A stretch of DNA of 64,000 nucleotides, taken from Pulicaria dysenterica (Eukaryota; Streptophyta; Magnoliopsida; Asterales; Asteraceae). Location: assembly GCA_947179395.2 (NCBI GenBank), contig OX359289.1, forward strand, positions 79,044,229-79,108,228, written 5' to 3'. The position numbers were made by a program, and so were the translations under genes. Below, piece by piece: positions 54,335 through 64,000 of the stretch. The stretch's first letter is position 1. Each line of letters opens with the position of its first letter. The notes below the pieces were generated by a model. It was given only the letters and a program-made list of their open reading frames with translations. It was not told where the DNA came from and did no database searches.

Positions 54335-56039
54335 ACTTCTAGTCTCGTAGGGAACTAGTTAGGTTTCTTTTTATCATGATGAATAGGTTTGTTTTTTATC
54401 AAAGTTTTAACCTTTTTTGTTTATCCAAGTATTTTTGAAATCAAGTTTTGATTTTATATGGATAATAATTAGTTTTGATATAAAAAGGTTTAATTTTTTA
54501 GTTATTTTTATTGTTTTGCGATGGCAAAAGTCGGCGGCGGTAAAGCCACCGTGATCGACGGCGGTGAGGTGGCGGTTGTCTCCCAGAAACCGGCGGCGGC
54601 GGCTGCTATCTGCGGCCAGGTTGTCGGCGGCGTGGTGGCGGTCCAGCTGCGGCTTGCTGCCCACAGCCTAGTTTCAACTGGCCCAATTAGGTGGTCGGTC
54701 CACCGTGTTTTTTGGCCCAGTTGGTGTTGGCCCAATGTTGTTTATGTTTAGTTTTAACAGGATTAAACCTGAATGCTTCTAAAGATTATTTTAATCTTGT
54801 GTTTAAATTTTTTGATTTTAATAATGATTATTTTATATAATCAAGTATTGATTGAAATTAATTATTTTTTGTATCTTTGATCGCATAACAATAATATGAC
54901 AACTATTTGTTAAACCAGGTGATTTTAACAGTTGGTTGAAATCAAGGTAATTCATCAGGATATGATAATTAGAAATCAGTTGTTTGTTTTTCATATATTA
55001 GTTTAGTACATGTTTGGGATGCCTTAGCCGAGCCCTCTTGTGGATTGTTTCTTTATTTACTGCTCTTGTAGTTGTGTTGGTTTATTCTATTTTATGGTGT
55101 GGGGAGGCCTGCGTGCCATTTACAACCCCTATTTTAAAATTGTAAAAGTACTAGATTAGCGGGCTTGCGTGCCTTTGCTTACTTTGTAATTTTTCCACTT
55201 CTAGTTTTTTAGTATTTTTAGAATAGATATATAGAATAGTTTTTGAAGCTGATGCAAGGAGCAAGGAGCAGGATTGGATGCGGGAGCCAGTGGGAGCTTC
55301 AAAAGTTCATCCCATGTGTGTTGTTATACACTTAGGTTTTGGACCGTCGGGTTTTTCGTGTGGCTCACGAAACCGACATTAGTTAAGGGCAAGGCTAAGG
55401 CATAGATGTCATGTGTTGTTTTATTTCTTTACATATTATTATATGCGTGGTTGTGATTCTCACGATGAAATAAAACAGGGTTTTAATAATAGTTATAATT
55501 AAATAGTGTTTTTTACAAGAAAACTGGCAAAAGTTTTTTCATTTAAAAACTTTGAAATCCTTTTTAGAAAAATCTTAGATCAGTGTGCTACCCATTTAAT
55601 GGTACACCTTTCCTGTTAAAAGGTACTCGGGTGTCAAAAGTGACCAAACCTTGGCCATTCGGGTTCAAACCATTACGGAAAAGGGTGTGAAAGGCTCTGC
55701 GATAATCGGGAGTCCCGGTCAGAGTTCACACTGTCTTAGGTGGTGCGATCTATTTTGGTGATAATCGGGAGTCACGGCCCAAAATGCACTAGAGGGACTA
55801 AATCATGCACGGTTCTTGTAGCCGATGTCCCGCAGATCTAGGAGTCGTGTCCAGGTAGGATACGATTGGTATAGGTTTACCTACCAGAAATAGCATTGTC
55901 CCGGTGGGAAGTGCCTAAACCTTGCATCGGGAAATGTGAAATATGGATCCTAGTCTAATAGATTATTTTAAAATGGTAATAATTATTAGAAGATATAATC
56001 ATATTACTGAATCGGTCTTATCTTTTTCTTTTTCTATAG
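54335..56039 (+). other. Long leader of the nested copia
   Basis: About 1.7 kb between PBS and gag. It contains a GC-rich 76-codon frame (54521-54751) and two copies of GATAATCGGGAGTC (about 55701 and 55760). Mostly T-rich, with no known domain. Confidence 0.6.
54521..54751 (+). CDS. Short Gly/Val/Ala-rich leader ORF (76 aa), uncertain
   Basis: ATG at 54521 (MAKVGGGKATVIDGGEVAVV), ending ...WCWPNVVYV. The segment is strikingly GC-rich compared with its AT-rich surroundings and dominated by GGC/GGT/GCG triplets. No family is recognised. It could be a captured host fragment or simply a GC-rich leader segment that happens to be open. Confidence 0.2.
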   Translation: MAKVGGGKATVIDGGEVAVVSQKPAAAAAICGQVVGGVVAVQLRLAAHSLVSTGPIRWSVHRVFWPSWCWPNVVYV

Positions 56040-57491
56040 ATGTCTATTTTATCTGTTATTCCGTTCTACTCACCCGAAGAATCCCTAAGTCTTATCATTG
56101 GCAAGTGGAAGCTTTCAGGTCCAAACTTTGCCGGTTGGAAGATGCATCTTAAGAATATATTAGATGCACAGGGAAAACTATACGTTATAGAGACTTTACC
56201 TCTAGGACGACCAGGAGAAGATGCCCAAGATAGTGAGTATGATGCTTACTATCAGTATCTGGCTGATGAATCTGATGTCATGTTGATTCTCGTTCTCTCA
56301 GCATCATCCGAGTTTACGGATGATCTCCGGGAGAAGTCATCGTTTGAGGTTGTTCGAGCATTGGAGGAAAGGTTCAAGTATAGTGAACGGATATGTCGTA
56401 TCTTGCTAATGAAAGAAATTCTTTCGCTGAAGATGAAAGAAAACCAGCCAATTAGCGATCATCTCATTAATGTGAGAAGACTTCTTGATTGCTATGAGAC
56501 CTTTGGACCAAAATCAAAGCCACATGAGCTAGTTATGCTTTTGTTCGGTTCCTTGTCGGACTATTATCAGACTAGGGTACTGTACGTCCTTGGAGATTTT
56601 GAGATGACCGTCGCAAGCTTGCACGAGATTCTCATGTGCATTAGCGATGATCTAGATCCAAAGAAGCTAGAGTCAACAGTAGTGGACCCTATGCAAGAGG
56701 TTGACTGGTTGGAAGAGCTTGGAGATATTTGTTGCCCATACTGTGGCAGCAAGGGTTCATGCGAGCACTCACTCGACATAGATCAGCTGGACATTGGTTC
56801 GCCCAATGACTCAGGCATCTTTATGATAGATTGTCTTATTACTTCTTATGAATCACGGGTATTGGATAACGGATGTGGTCATCACATTTGCAATTACTTG
56901 TAGGGATTCAAGAGAAGTAGGAAGCTAAGACAAGGAGATATGGACCTGCGGGTAAGCGAAGGCTCCATGGTTGGTGCTGAAGCTGTAGGGACATATTGTC
57001 TTAGTTTGCCTTCGGGCATGGTCTTAGAATTAGAACCTTGTTATTATGTTCCTAGACTTATCAAGAATGTTATCTCGTTTGATTTGCTTATAGACTATGG
57101 TTTTAACTATGTTTTGAATAGTAAAATTATTTCTTGTTTCAAAAATGATGTTTTCTATTTTAAAGCTATTCCTCAAAATGGTCTATATACGCTAAATCTA
57201 GATAACAATGATAAAGACATATATCATATAAGTAAAAGATCCAAGAGTAACTTGAATCAGACTTACCTCTGGCGTTGTCGTTTAGGACACATAAATGAGA
57301 AACGCATAGAGAAACTCCGAGATGACGGAATTATAGAACCATTTGACTTAGAGTCATATGATATATGCGAATCTTGTTTGTCCGGTAAAATGACAAAGCA
57401 ACCTTTCAACAGTGAGAATGAAAGGGCAAGTGAGCTATTAGGGATAATACACACAGATGTGTGTGGACCTTTTACTCCAGTGGCTAGATGA
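56040..57491 (+). pseudogene. Gag, protease and integrase N-terminus of the nested copia
   Basis: ATG at 56040 (MSILSVIPFYSPEES). The gag core has KLSGPNFAGWKMHLKNIL and LLMKEILSLKMKENQPISDHL. A cysteine cluster (CCPYCGSKGSCEH) sits where a zinc knuckle is expected but does not fit CCHC. The protease site reads VLDNGCGHHIC (56865-56873 for D-N-G), where D-T-G or D-S-G is expected. TAG at 56901-56903 interrupts. Integrase zinc finger: LWRCRLGHINEKRIEKL ... CESCLSGKM, with Arg in place of the first His. It ends at a TGA (57489-57491). Confidence 0.8.
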
Positions 57492-59908
57492 GAATACCGG
57501 TACTTCATCACTTTTACTGATGATTTCAGTAGATTTGGTTATGTCTATCTTATGAGACTAAAGTCTGAAAGGTTTGACAAGTTCAAACAGTTTCAAAATG
57601 AAGTACAAAATCAGCTCGACAAGAAGATAAAGTTGCTTCGGTCTGACCGAGGTGGCGAATATTTGAGTCAAGAATTCGACGATCATTTGAAGGATTGTGG
57701 GATTGTTTCACAACTCACAACTCCGTATATACCTCAGATGAATGGTGTATCAGAAAGGAGAAATCGTACACTCCTTGACATGGTACGATCAATGATGAGT
57801 TGAAGTTCATTACCATTGTCGTTTTGGGGGCAGGCACTCGAGACATCGGTGTTCATGCTGAACCTGGTTCCGACAAAATCAGTAGAAAAGACACCGTTCG
57901 AGATATGGACGGGGAAGAAGCCCAAAATGTATTTTCTCAAGATTTGGGGATGTGAGGTGTATGTTAAGCGAACATTCACAGACAAACTCAATCCCAAATC
58001 AGATAAGTGTATCTTCGCGGGCTATCCCAAGGAAACCATGGGATAAATGTCTACAACCCAGACGAAAACAAAGTCTTTGTTGCTCGTAAAGGGGTATTCT
58101 TGGAAGAGAAATTTCTATATTCAGGAATTCCAAGAAAGGAAATAAAGCTTCAAGAGATAGAAGAAGAAGAAGTAACACCACAACCTATAATCGAACCTGT
58201 AAATCAACAAAGAATTGTTGAACCCCAACCCGAGTCTGTGGTTGAGGAAGAAGTGCAAACACAATACCTTCGCAGGTCTAGTAGGCCTCGTCATGAGCCA
58301 GATAGGTATTTAGGATTCCTAGTTGCTCAAGACGAAGGGGATCTTTCAAAACCCACTACCTACCAAGATGCAGCTTCAGGTTTAGAATCTGAAAAATGGC
58401 TAGAAGCCATGAAGGCAGAGATGCAATCCATGTATGACAACCAAGTTTGTAAGTTAGTGAATTTTCATCCACACAGCAAAGTTGTTGGGTGCAAATGGGT
58501 CTTCAAGAAGAAGACCGACATGGATGGGAAGGTGCATACCTTTAAGGCTAGGCTAGTGGCAAAAGGTTTTACGTAAACTCATGGTGTTGACTATGATGAA
58601 ACTTTTTCGCCAGTGGCAATGCTTAAGACAATTAGAATTCTTATGGCCATATCAGCATATTTTGACTATGAGATATGGCAAATGGATATCAAAACCACTT
58701 TCTTTAACGGGAAATTGATAGAGGACGTATATATGATACAACTGGATGGTTTTGCGGATCTAAAGAATCCTAATAAAGTATGCAAGTTACTAAAATCCAT
58801 CCATGGATTAAAGCAATAATCTAGGAGCTGGAACTTACACTTTGATGAGCGCATCAAAGAGTTTGGTTTTACCAAAAGTGAGTTCGAGTCGTGTGTTTAC
58901 ACTAAATTCAGTGGGAGCGCGGTAACCTTCCTAGTCTTGTATGTAGATGACATACTGCTAATAGGAAACAGTGTACCAGTATTACAAGGAGTAAAATCCT
59001 GGTTAGGTAAATGTTTCCAGATGAAAGACTTGGGAGAAGGTGCTTATATACTTGGTATTAAGACCTATAGAAATAGATCTAAGCGGCTTATTGGACTTAG
59101 TCAAGGTACATACATCGAGAAAGTCGTGAAAAGATTCAAGATGGATGGATCCAAGAAAGGATTTATTCCAATGCAGTCTGGCACGGTTTTGAGCAAAGCT
59201 CAGTGTCCTGTATCTAGTCAAGATCGGGATAAGATGAAATTGATTCCATATGCCTCGGCGATTGGATCAATTATGTATGTCATGTTATGTACTAGGCCCG
59301 ATGTTGCCTATTCCATAAGTGTCACGAGTAGATATCAACAAAATCCGGGTGAAGCTCATTGGGTAGGTGTCAAAAATATTCTCCACTTCCTAGTTTATGG
59401 AGGTTCGATGGATGAGGTTAGTGTAACTGGTTACACTGATGCTAGTTTCCAAACCGACATAGACGACTTTAGGTCACAGTCAGGATTTGTCTTTACCCTA
59501 AACGGAGGAGCTATATCTTGGAAAAGTCAGAAGCAAGATACAATAGCAGATTCAACTACAGAGGCAGAGTATATTACAGCAAATGATGCGGCAAAGGAAG
59601 TTGTCTGGCTGAAGAATTTTATCTCGGATCTTAGAGTTGTTGCCAGTAACTCTAGACCGATTGATATATTCTGTGATAACTCTAGGGCTGTAGCGCAAGC
59701 TAAAGATCCAAGAAATCATCAGCGGACCAGGCATGTACTCAGAAAATATCACCTAATCCGAGAGATCATTGGAAGAGGAGATATTAGACAGCAAAAGATA
59801 CCGATGGACGACAACGTAGCTGACCCGTTGACGAAGCCGCTAGCTAGAGCTAAGCATGATAGACATGCGAATTCTATAGAAATGCAGTACTTAGAATATA
59901 GCAGCTAG
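57492..59908 (+). pseudogene. Integrase core, RT and RNase H of the nested copia
   Basis: Integrase core: FTDDFSRFGYVYLM, LLRSDRGGEYLSQEF and NGVSERRNRTLLDMVRSMM, then TGA (57801-57803). The integrase C-terminus WTGKKPKMYFLKIWGCEVYVKR runs into a frameshift near 58035. RT: MDGKVHTFKARLVAKGFT, a TAA (58574-58576), YEIWQMDIKTTFFNG, a TAA (58817-58819), then YVDD at 58940-58951. RNase H is open to TAG 59906-59908 (YTDASFQTDIDDFRSQSGFVF, STTEAEYITAN, VADPLTKPL), with a short deletion relative to the family before FLVYGGS. Confidence 0.85.
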
Positions 59909-60774
59909 TTCAAGTTTTTGATTATTACTATAGATGTAACTTGAAACCTTTTATATTATGTAATTACATTTCATGGGATTGAAATAGGAGGTTTTTACAT
60001 AATCGTTTATTGTTGTTTATTTTTAGCATGTTTTAACTCATCCATGATAAATCAAATTATGAATTGTCTAAATGCCCGTAGCTACTTAATGTAGTGGGAG
60101 CTACACTGGGGAGATAACGCTATTATGAATATTTGATGATTTATTCGGTTTGAATAAAAGCACAAGGATGTGACCAAATATTTGTAGATATTTATCAGGA
60201 GGGATAAATATTGGGAGTGATCTGCATCGAGTTTACTTCATGGAGCATCATCATAAGTAAACTTGATAGGTTGTCCTTAGACCTGAGATATTTGGTTTGA
60301 GGCATAGTAACTTCTGTACTTTAGCGCGTTCTAACGTCATACCGTAACAGGGTGATTATAAGGGGCATGTCTAGGTGCAACGGAAGCTATGTGCTCAAAT
60401 TGCAAATAGTCAAGATGGGATTTGCACCTCCTTTTTAGGAGAGATGTTTCAGGGCCCCTAGACGATTGAGACTACTGAAAATGTGTGGCCGCACTCGGGT
60501 AGAATGATGGTTTTCATTCGGTAAACCGTAACTACAAAGTGTCGGGATCAGAGTCGAGAAAATATGAGTATTTAGAATAAGATCCCTGCTCCATGTCTAA
60601 TACTCACATTACGGAAAATCGCGATGCAAAGGGAAAAGCATGTGTAATCCAAGTATGAATTATATCTCTAGATGTAAGAGATCTTATAGCCTGGTTAACC
60701 TAAGTGTCTGGCTGGGGACCTCCTTAGGCTAACGGTGTACAAGGAGTGTTACTTATCTTGCACAAGTAGGAGTC
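59909..60774 (+). other. 3' untranslated region of the nested copia
   Basis: Non-coding, including AGTGGGAGCTACACTGGG near 60090, which resembles the 3' region typical of this copia group. A clear polypurine tract directly before the 3' LTR is not obvious (AGTAGGAGTC only). Confidence 0.5.
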
Positions 60775-61525
60775 TGTTAGATTATGTGCAGAGATAGATA
60801 ACACGTGTCACCGTGTCCAATGCTATGAGACATTAAAGGATCACACTGCTACACACCCAATTAGAACCAATTGGATTTTACCTAGTTATGTGTGTGCAAT
60901 AATTAATTAGTTAATTAATTATTGAGAGGAAAATAATAATAGTTATTTATTATTTTAAAGGAGGAATTAATATTTAGTTTAAATATTAATTATACCAATT
61001 AATTAATAGTTATTAATTAATTAAAAAGGTCAAAGGGTATTTTCTGCAATTAAGTAATAGTTTAATTAAAGTTGGGCTTTAATTAAACGGACTTGGGGCT
61101 TAATAAGGTTTACATATAAATAACCTTTTAAATCCTTATGGATCAAATAAGAGACATAAGATTGAAATAAGGAAAAAACCCTAGCTCTCTCTCCTCCCTT
61201 GCTCAAAGTCGGCCGAACCCAGGGACACCCCTAGGGGTGCGATTGGCGCACAACACACACACACACACACACACGAGACACGTGTTTTGATCGTTGGTGA
61301 AATCCTGTAGCGGTCTAGCAAGCTTGTTCGTGGTGGTGCAGTAGCGGTGTTCTACCTTTAGAATTCTGGAATCAAGATTTGATTTTTTCTATAAAGGTAT
61401 AACTTTTATCCTCTACTATAGTATAGTTTCTTGTACGAACTAAATGAGATCACTGGAGGGGGTTTTGAGTTTTTATTCCGCTGCGTATTATCATTATCTG
61501 ATTTTATACCCTACAAAACCCTTCA
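60775..61525 (+). repeat. 3' LTR of the nested copia
   Basis: 751 bp, TGTTAGATTATGTGCAG to CTACAAAACCCTTCA, followed directly by CCACA. Carries (CA)n at 61252-61274. Confidence 0.95.
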
Positions 61526-61530
61526 CCACA
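61526..61530. repeat. Target-site duplication CCACA, right copy
   Basis: Identical to 53583-53587; it re-enters Sirevirus pol. Confidence 0.85.
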
Positions 61531-63130
61531 CTCTGCTTCTAGTGAATTGGTTTAACTCTTCTTGCATTGCCATTACCCAACTTTCATCCTTAATTGCTTC
61601 TTTAGTATTCTTGGGTTCTATGTGAGACACAAAGGCAAAGGATGTACTAAGGTTTTGTGCTTGGGATCAAGTGAGTCTTTGATTTAGGTCTCCTATAACT
61701 TGGGTTATTGGATGATTCCTATTTTCCTTAACCTCATTTTGTTCATTAGTGATCTTATCATCTACTATAGGATTTTGGTCACTAGGTTGATCTAAGTTTA
61801 ACTTGGAAAGGTGTTGTTCTATGGCTTCCTCTTATAGTTGATCATCATCTACTAGAGGTTTAGTCTTAGGTGGTGGTGGAGATTCATCAAATGTGACATT
61901 TAGGGATTCCTCCACAACCATAGTGGATTTGGTTAGGACTCTATAGGCTTTGCTATTTATAGAGTATCATAAGAAGACACCCTCATAGGCTTTTGGGTCA
62001 AACTTGGTCAAGTAGTTTTGGTGTTAAGGATAAAACATTTACTACCAAATACTCTAAGGTGACCTAAGGAAGGTTTCCTACCTTTGATAATCTCATAGGG
62101 TGTTTTACCTAGCATTGGTCTAATCAAAACTCTATTGAGTATGTATGTGGCTATTGAGACCGCATCACACCAAAACTTTTGGGGTATGGATTGTTCATTA
62201 AGTATAGTCCTACTCATCTCTTGTAAGGTCCTATTTTTCCTTTCAACAACCCCATTTGATTGAGGAGTGCGAGGAGCCGAAAAGTTATGTGAAACTCCAT
62301 GTTTATCACAAAATGCTCCAAATTGCGCTTCATTATTAAATTCTCTACCATGGTCGGTACGAATTGAAATAATCGTACAACCGAATTGGTTTTGAATTTT
62401 CTTTCCAAGAATTTTAAACTTGTCAAAAGCTTCTTTTTTTGTTTAAAAAATATGTCCATGTATATATTGAAAAATCATCTACAACAACTAGTGTGTAGAA
62501 GTTTCCTCCATAACTTTGGATTGATGAAGGTCCAAAAAGATCCATATGCAACAATTCAAGACATCTCTTAGAAGATATAACATTTTTGGACTTATGAGAT
62601 GAATGCACTTGTTTTCCTACCTTACATGCATCACAAAAATGATTATCAAATTTCACAATAGGCATGTCTCTAACAAGTTCACTACTAGACAATTTTTGCA
62701 ATAATCTCATGTTAGCATGTCCTAGTCTTCTATGCCACAAAGTAGAATTATCAATTATGGATACAAGACATACTTGAGTGTTATAGTTGTCACCAAGTCT
62801 ACATATATAGAGTTCATTCCTCTTAACACCTTTTACTAGCACATGATCATCTTTGCATATCACACTTTCATGCTTGGAAAATCTAACATTTAAGTCTTTA
62901 TCACACAATTGACCAACACTTATCAAGTTGTAAGCTAGACCGTTAACAATCTCAACATTTGAAAATTTAATAATGTCATGAAGGATGTTACCCTTACCAA
63001 TTACCTTTCCTCTTAGATTGCTTTCAAACACAACATGTCCTCCATCATACTCCTGGTATGAAGTGAAGAGTTCTCTATTTCCGGTCATGTGTTTTGAGCA
63101 ACCAATATCAAGTATCCATTCATGAGACAT
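61531..63130 (-). pseudogene. Sirevirus protease and integrase
   Basis: Starts MSHEWILDIGCSKHMTG: the protease motif reads D-I-G at about 63101-63109 where D-S-G is expected, so it is probably inactive. Next come LAYNLISVGQLCDKDLNVRF and the integrase zinc finger (LWHRRLGHANMRLLQKLS ... CDACKVGKQVHS) with all ligands, then LLHMDLFGPS. Frames shift near 62440 and 62215, after which QKFWCDAVSIATYILNR and GKTPYEIIKGRKPSLGHLRVFG continue. The linker towards RT (61531-62000) reads ESLNVTFDESPPPPKTKPLVDD with further lesions. Confidence 0.8.
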
Positions 63131-64000
63131 AATCTCTTTTTTGTTGCATCCCTACATACATGTAATTATCATTCAAGCTTTTGGTACCCAATGTTTCATG
63201 GGTCCGGGATGGTTGGCATCAAACACTCCTACTCTAATCTACCTTTGATTAATCTTAAAACCCTTATGATACCATGTGTTCATAGAGTTGATAGGTTTGA
63301 TAGAATGCTTTTGTCTTTGAATCACATTTGACTTGGGTTTCTTGAATCCAAGTCCATGCCTTATGGTTGGAGTGTAAAACCTTTTTACTTGTTCATTACT
63401 TGCAACTTTTGGTCTACAAGTGGAAGAACTAGAACCAAGTGACAAATTTTGAAAACTTGAAAATTTCCAGTGGGCCGACGGTCGATGCACGGTATCAACC
63501 GTGCTTTTACCGTGGGTCTCCTGGATTTTTTATTTTCCCTTTTCTTTCACAAAATTGATTGTTGTCACATGGCTCATAGGCATGGTGTTTGAAAAGCTTG
63601 AAAAACCAAGACCACCTTTATCATTTGATGATTTTTGGACTTTTAGCATTTCATCTAACCTATGTGTGCTCTCTTCAAATTTTGACAAGGTGGAGTTGTC
63701 AAAGTTTGTCTTTAGCTTTTTCTCCAAACTTATCAAGCTTGGAGATGGATGAGGAACAACTTGACCTTTTTAAATCTTTGATAGTCAAGTTCAATTTTTA
63801 AATCTCCTTTGAGCATTTCCTTGATGGGTAGTGACAAGAGATTTCCAAATTTCATTTGCACTATCTAACATAAAATCTCTTTCATACTCTTTTCTAGGCA
63901 AAGCATTATATAAAAAGAGTTTTGCTTCAAAAATTTTGGAAATCATCTTCTTGTCCTCTTGATCCTATTTGTCCTTAGAAGTTGGTACATATGCATCTAT
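63131..64000 (-). pseudogene. Sirevirus gag, internally deleted
   Basis: At the window end the minus strand encodes KIFEAKLFLYNALPRKEYER and ANEIWKSLVTTHQGN, the UBN2-type gag core of Sireviruses, then jumps (stops near 63800) to a C-terminal block at 63736-63530 with FEESTHRLDEMLKVQKSSND and KGGLGFSSF. Several hundred bases of gag core are missing and no CCHC knuckle is readable. The gag-protease junction contains the ACGGTCGATGCACGG dyad at about 63477-63520. The N-terminus lies outside the window. Confidence 0.65.

Larger units (their letters stand above)
53588..61525 (+). mobile_element. Nested Ty1/copia element inside the Sirevirus pol
   Basis: 7938 bp with LTRs 53588-54320 and 60775-61525, PBS, a long leader, gag-pol in one original frame (56040-59908) and a 3' untranslated region, flanked by CCACA. 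It interrupts the Sirevirus polyprotein just before WDLVP of its RT. Lineage within Ty1/copia is not assigned. Gag-pol carries stops, one frameshift and an RNase H deletion, so it is inactive. Confidence 0.9.
47911..64000 (-). mobile_element. Sirevirus-type Ty1/copia element with envelope-like ORF (runs off the window)
   Basis: Minus-strand order from the right: gag remnants (64000-63530), protease-integrase (63130-61531), RT-RNase H (53587-52148), a separate envelope-like ORF (50812-49748), purine-rich PPT motifs, 3' LTR (49211-47911). A downstream ORF after RNase H and repeated AAGGGGGAG boxes before the 3' LTR are known Sirevirus (SIRE/Maximus) traits. The + strand copia element at 53588-61525 is inserted between integrase and RT. 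The 5' LTR lies beyond 64000. Coding is broken at many places. Confidence 0.8.

Overview
The window looks like a gene-poor stretch of a flowering-plant (eudicot) nuclear genome. Composition is AT-rich, with long TA, CT and CA microsatellites, GT-AG introns and plant-specific LTR-retrotransposon lineages (Tekay-type chromovirus, Athila, Sirevirus and other Ty1/copia). The flavour of the elements suggests an asterid, perhaps Asteraceae, but that is an impression and was not tested. Only one convincing host gene is present: a seven-exon RING-H2 E3 ubiquitin ligase of the BIG BROTHER / BB-related type on the + strand (27774-34949, 302 codons). Almost everything else is nested, decayed transposons.

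Layout. 1-5746: remains of a minus-strand Ty1/copia element (gag only, leader, PBS, one LTR). 5784-15690: a Tekay-type Ty3/gypsy element on the + strand whose right end is abnormal. Its 3' LTR stops at LTR position 1798 and is followed by an inverted LTR copy that ends exactly at the LTR terminus; the whole unit is flanked by the 5-bp duplication AGCGG. 15691-23731: a minus-strand Athila element (broken integrase, RT-RNase H, protease, gag, a leader with three related small coiled-coil ORFs, PBS, 5' LTR). 25658-27438: an internally deleted minus-strand LTR element flanked by GTATA, directly upstream of the host gene. 27439-35500: the E3 ligase gene, with intron 3 (about 4 kb) full of TA repeats and small inverted-repeat elements, and a hAT-like MITE in intron 6. 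36509-45570: a second, structurally complete but coding-dead Tekay-type element flanked by TAATT. 47106-47850: a minus-strand copia PBS/LTR remnant. 47911 to the window end: a minus-strand Sirevirus with an envelope-like ORF, split by a + strand copia element (53588-61525) flanked by CCACA.

How the parts relate. None of the retroelements has intact coding capacity. Reading frames carry stops mostly of the CAA/CAG/CGA/TGG-to-stop kind plus frameshifts, as expected for old methylated copies. The most unusual signals are (i) the fold-back Tekay-type integration, (ii) the triplicated small ORFs in the Athila leader, (iii) recurring CG-centred palindromes in LTRs and untranslated regions of at least four unrelated retroelement families, with copy-number change between the two LTRs of one element, and (iv) a MITE pair forming a hairpin of about 210-bp arms inside an intron of the only gene.
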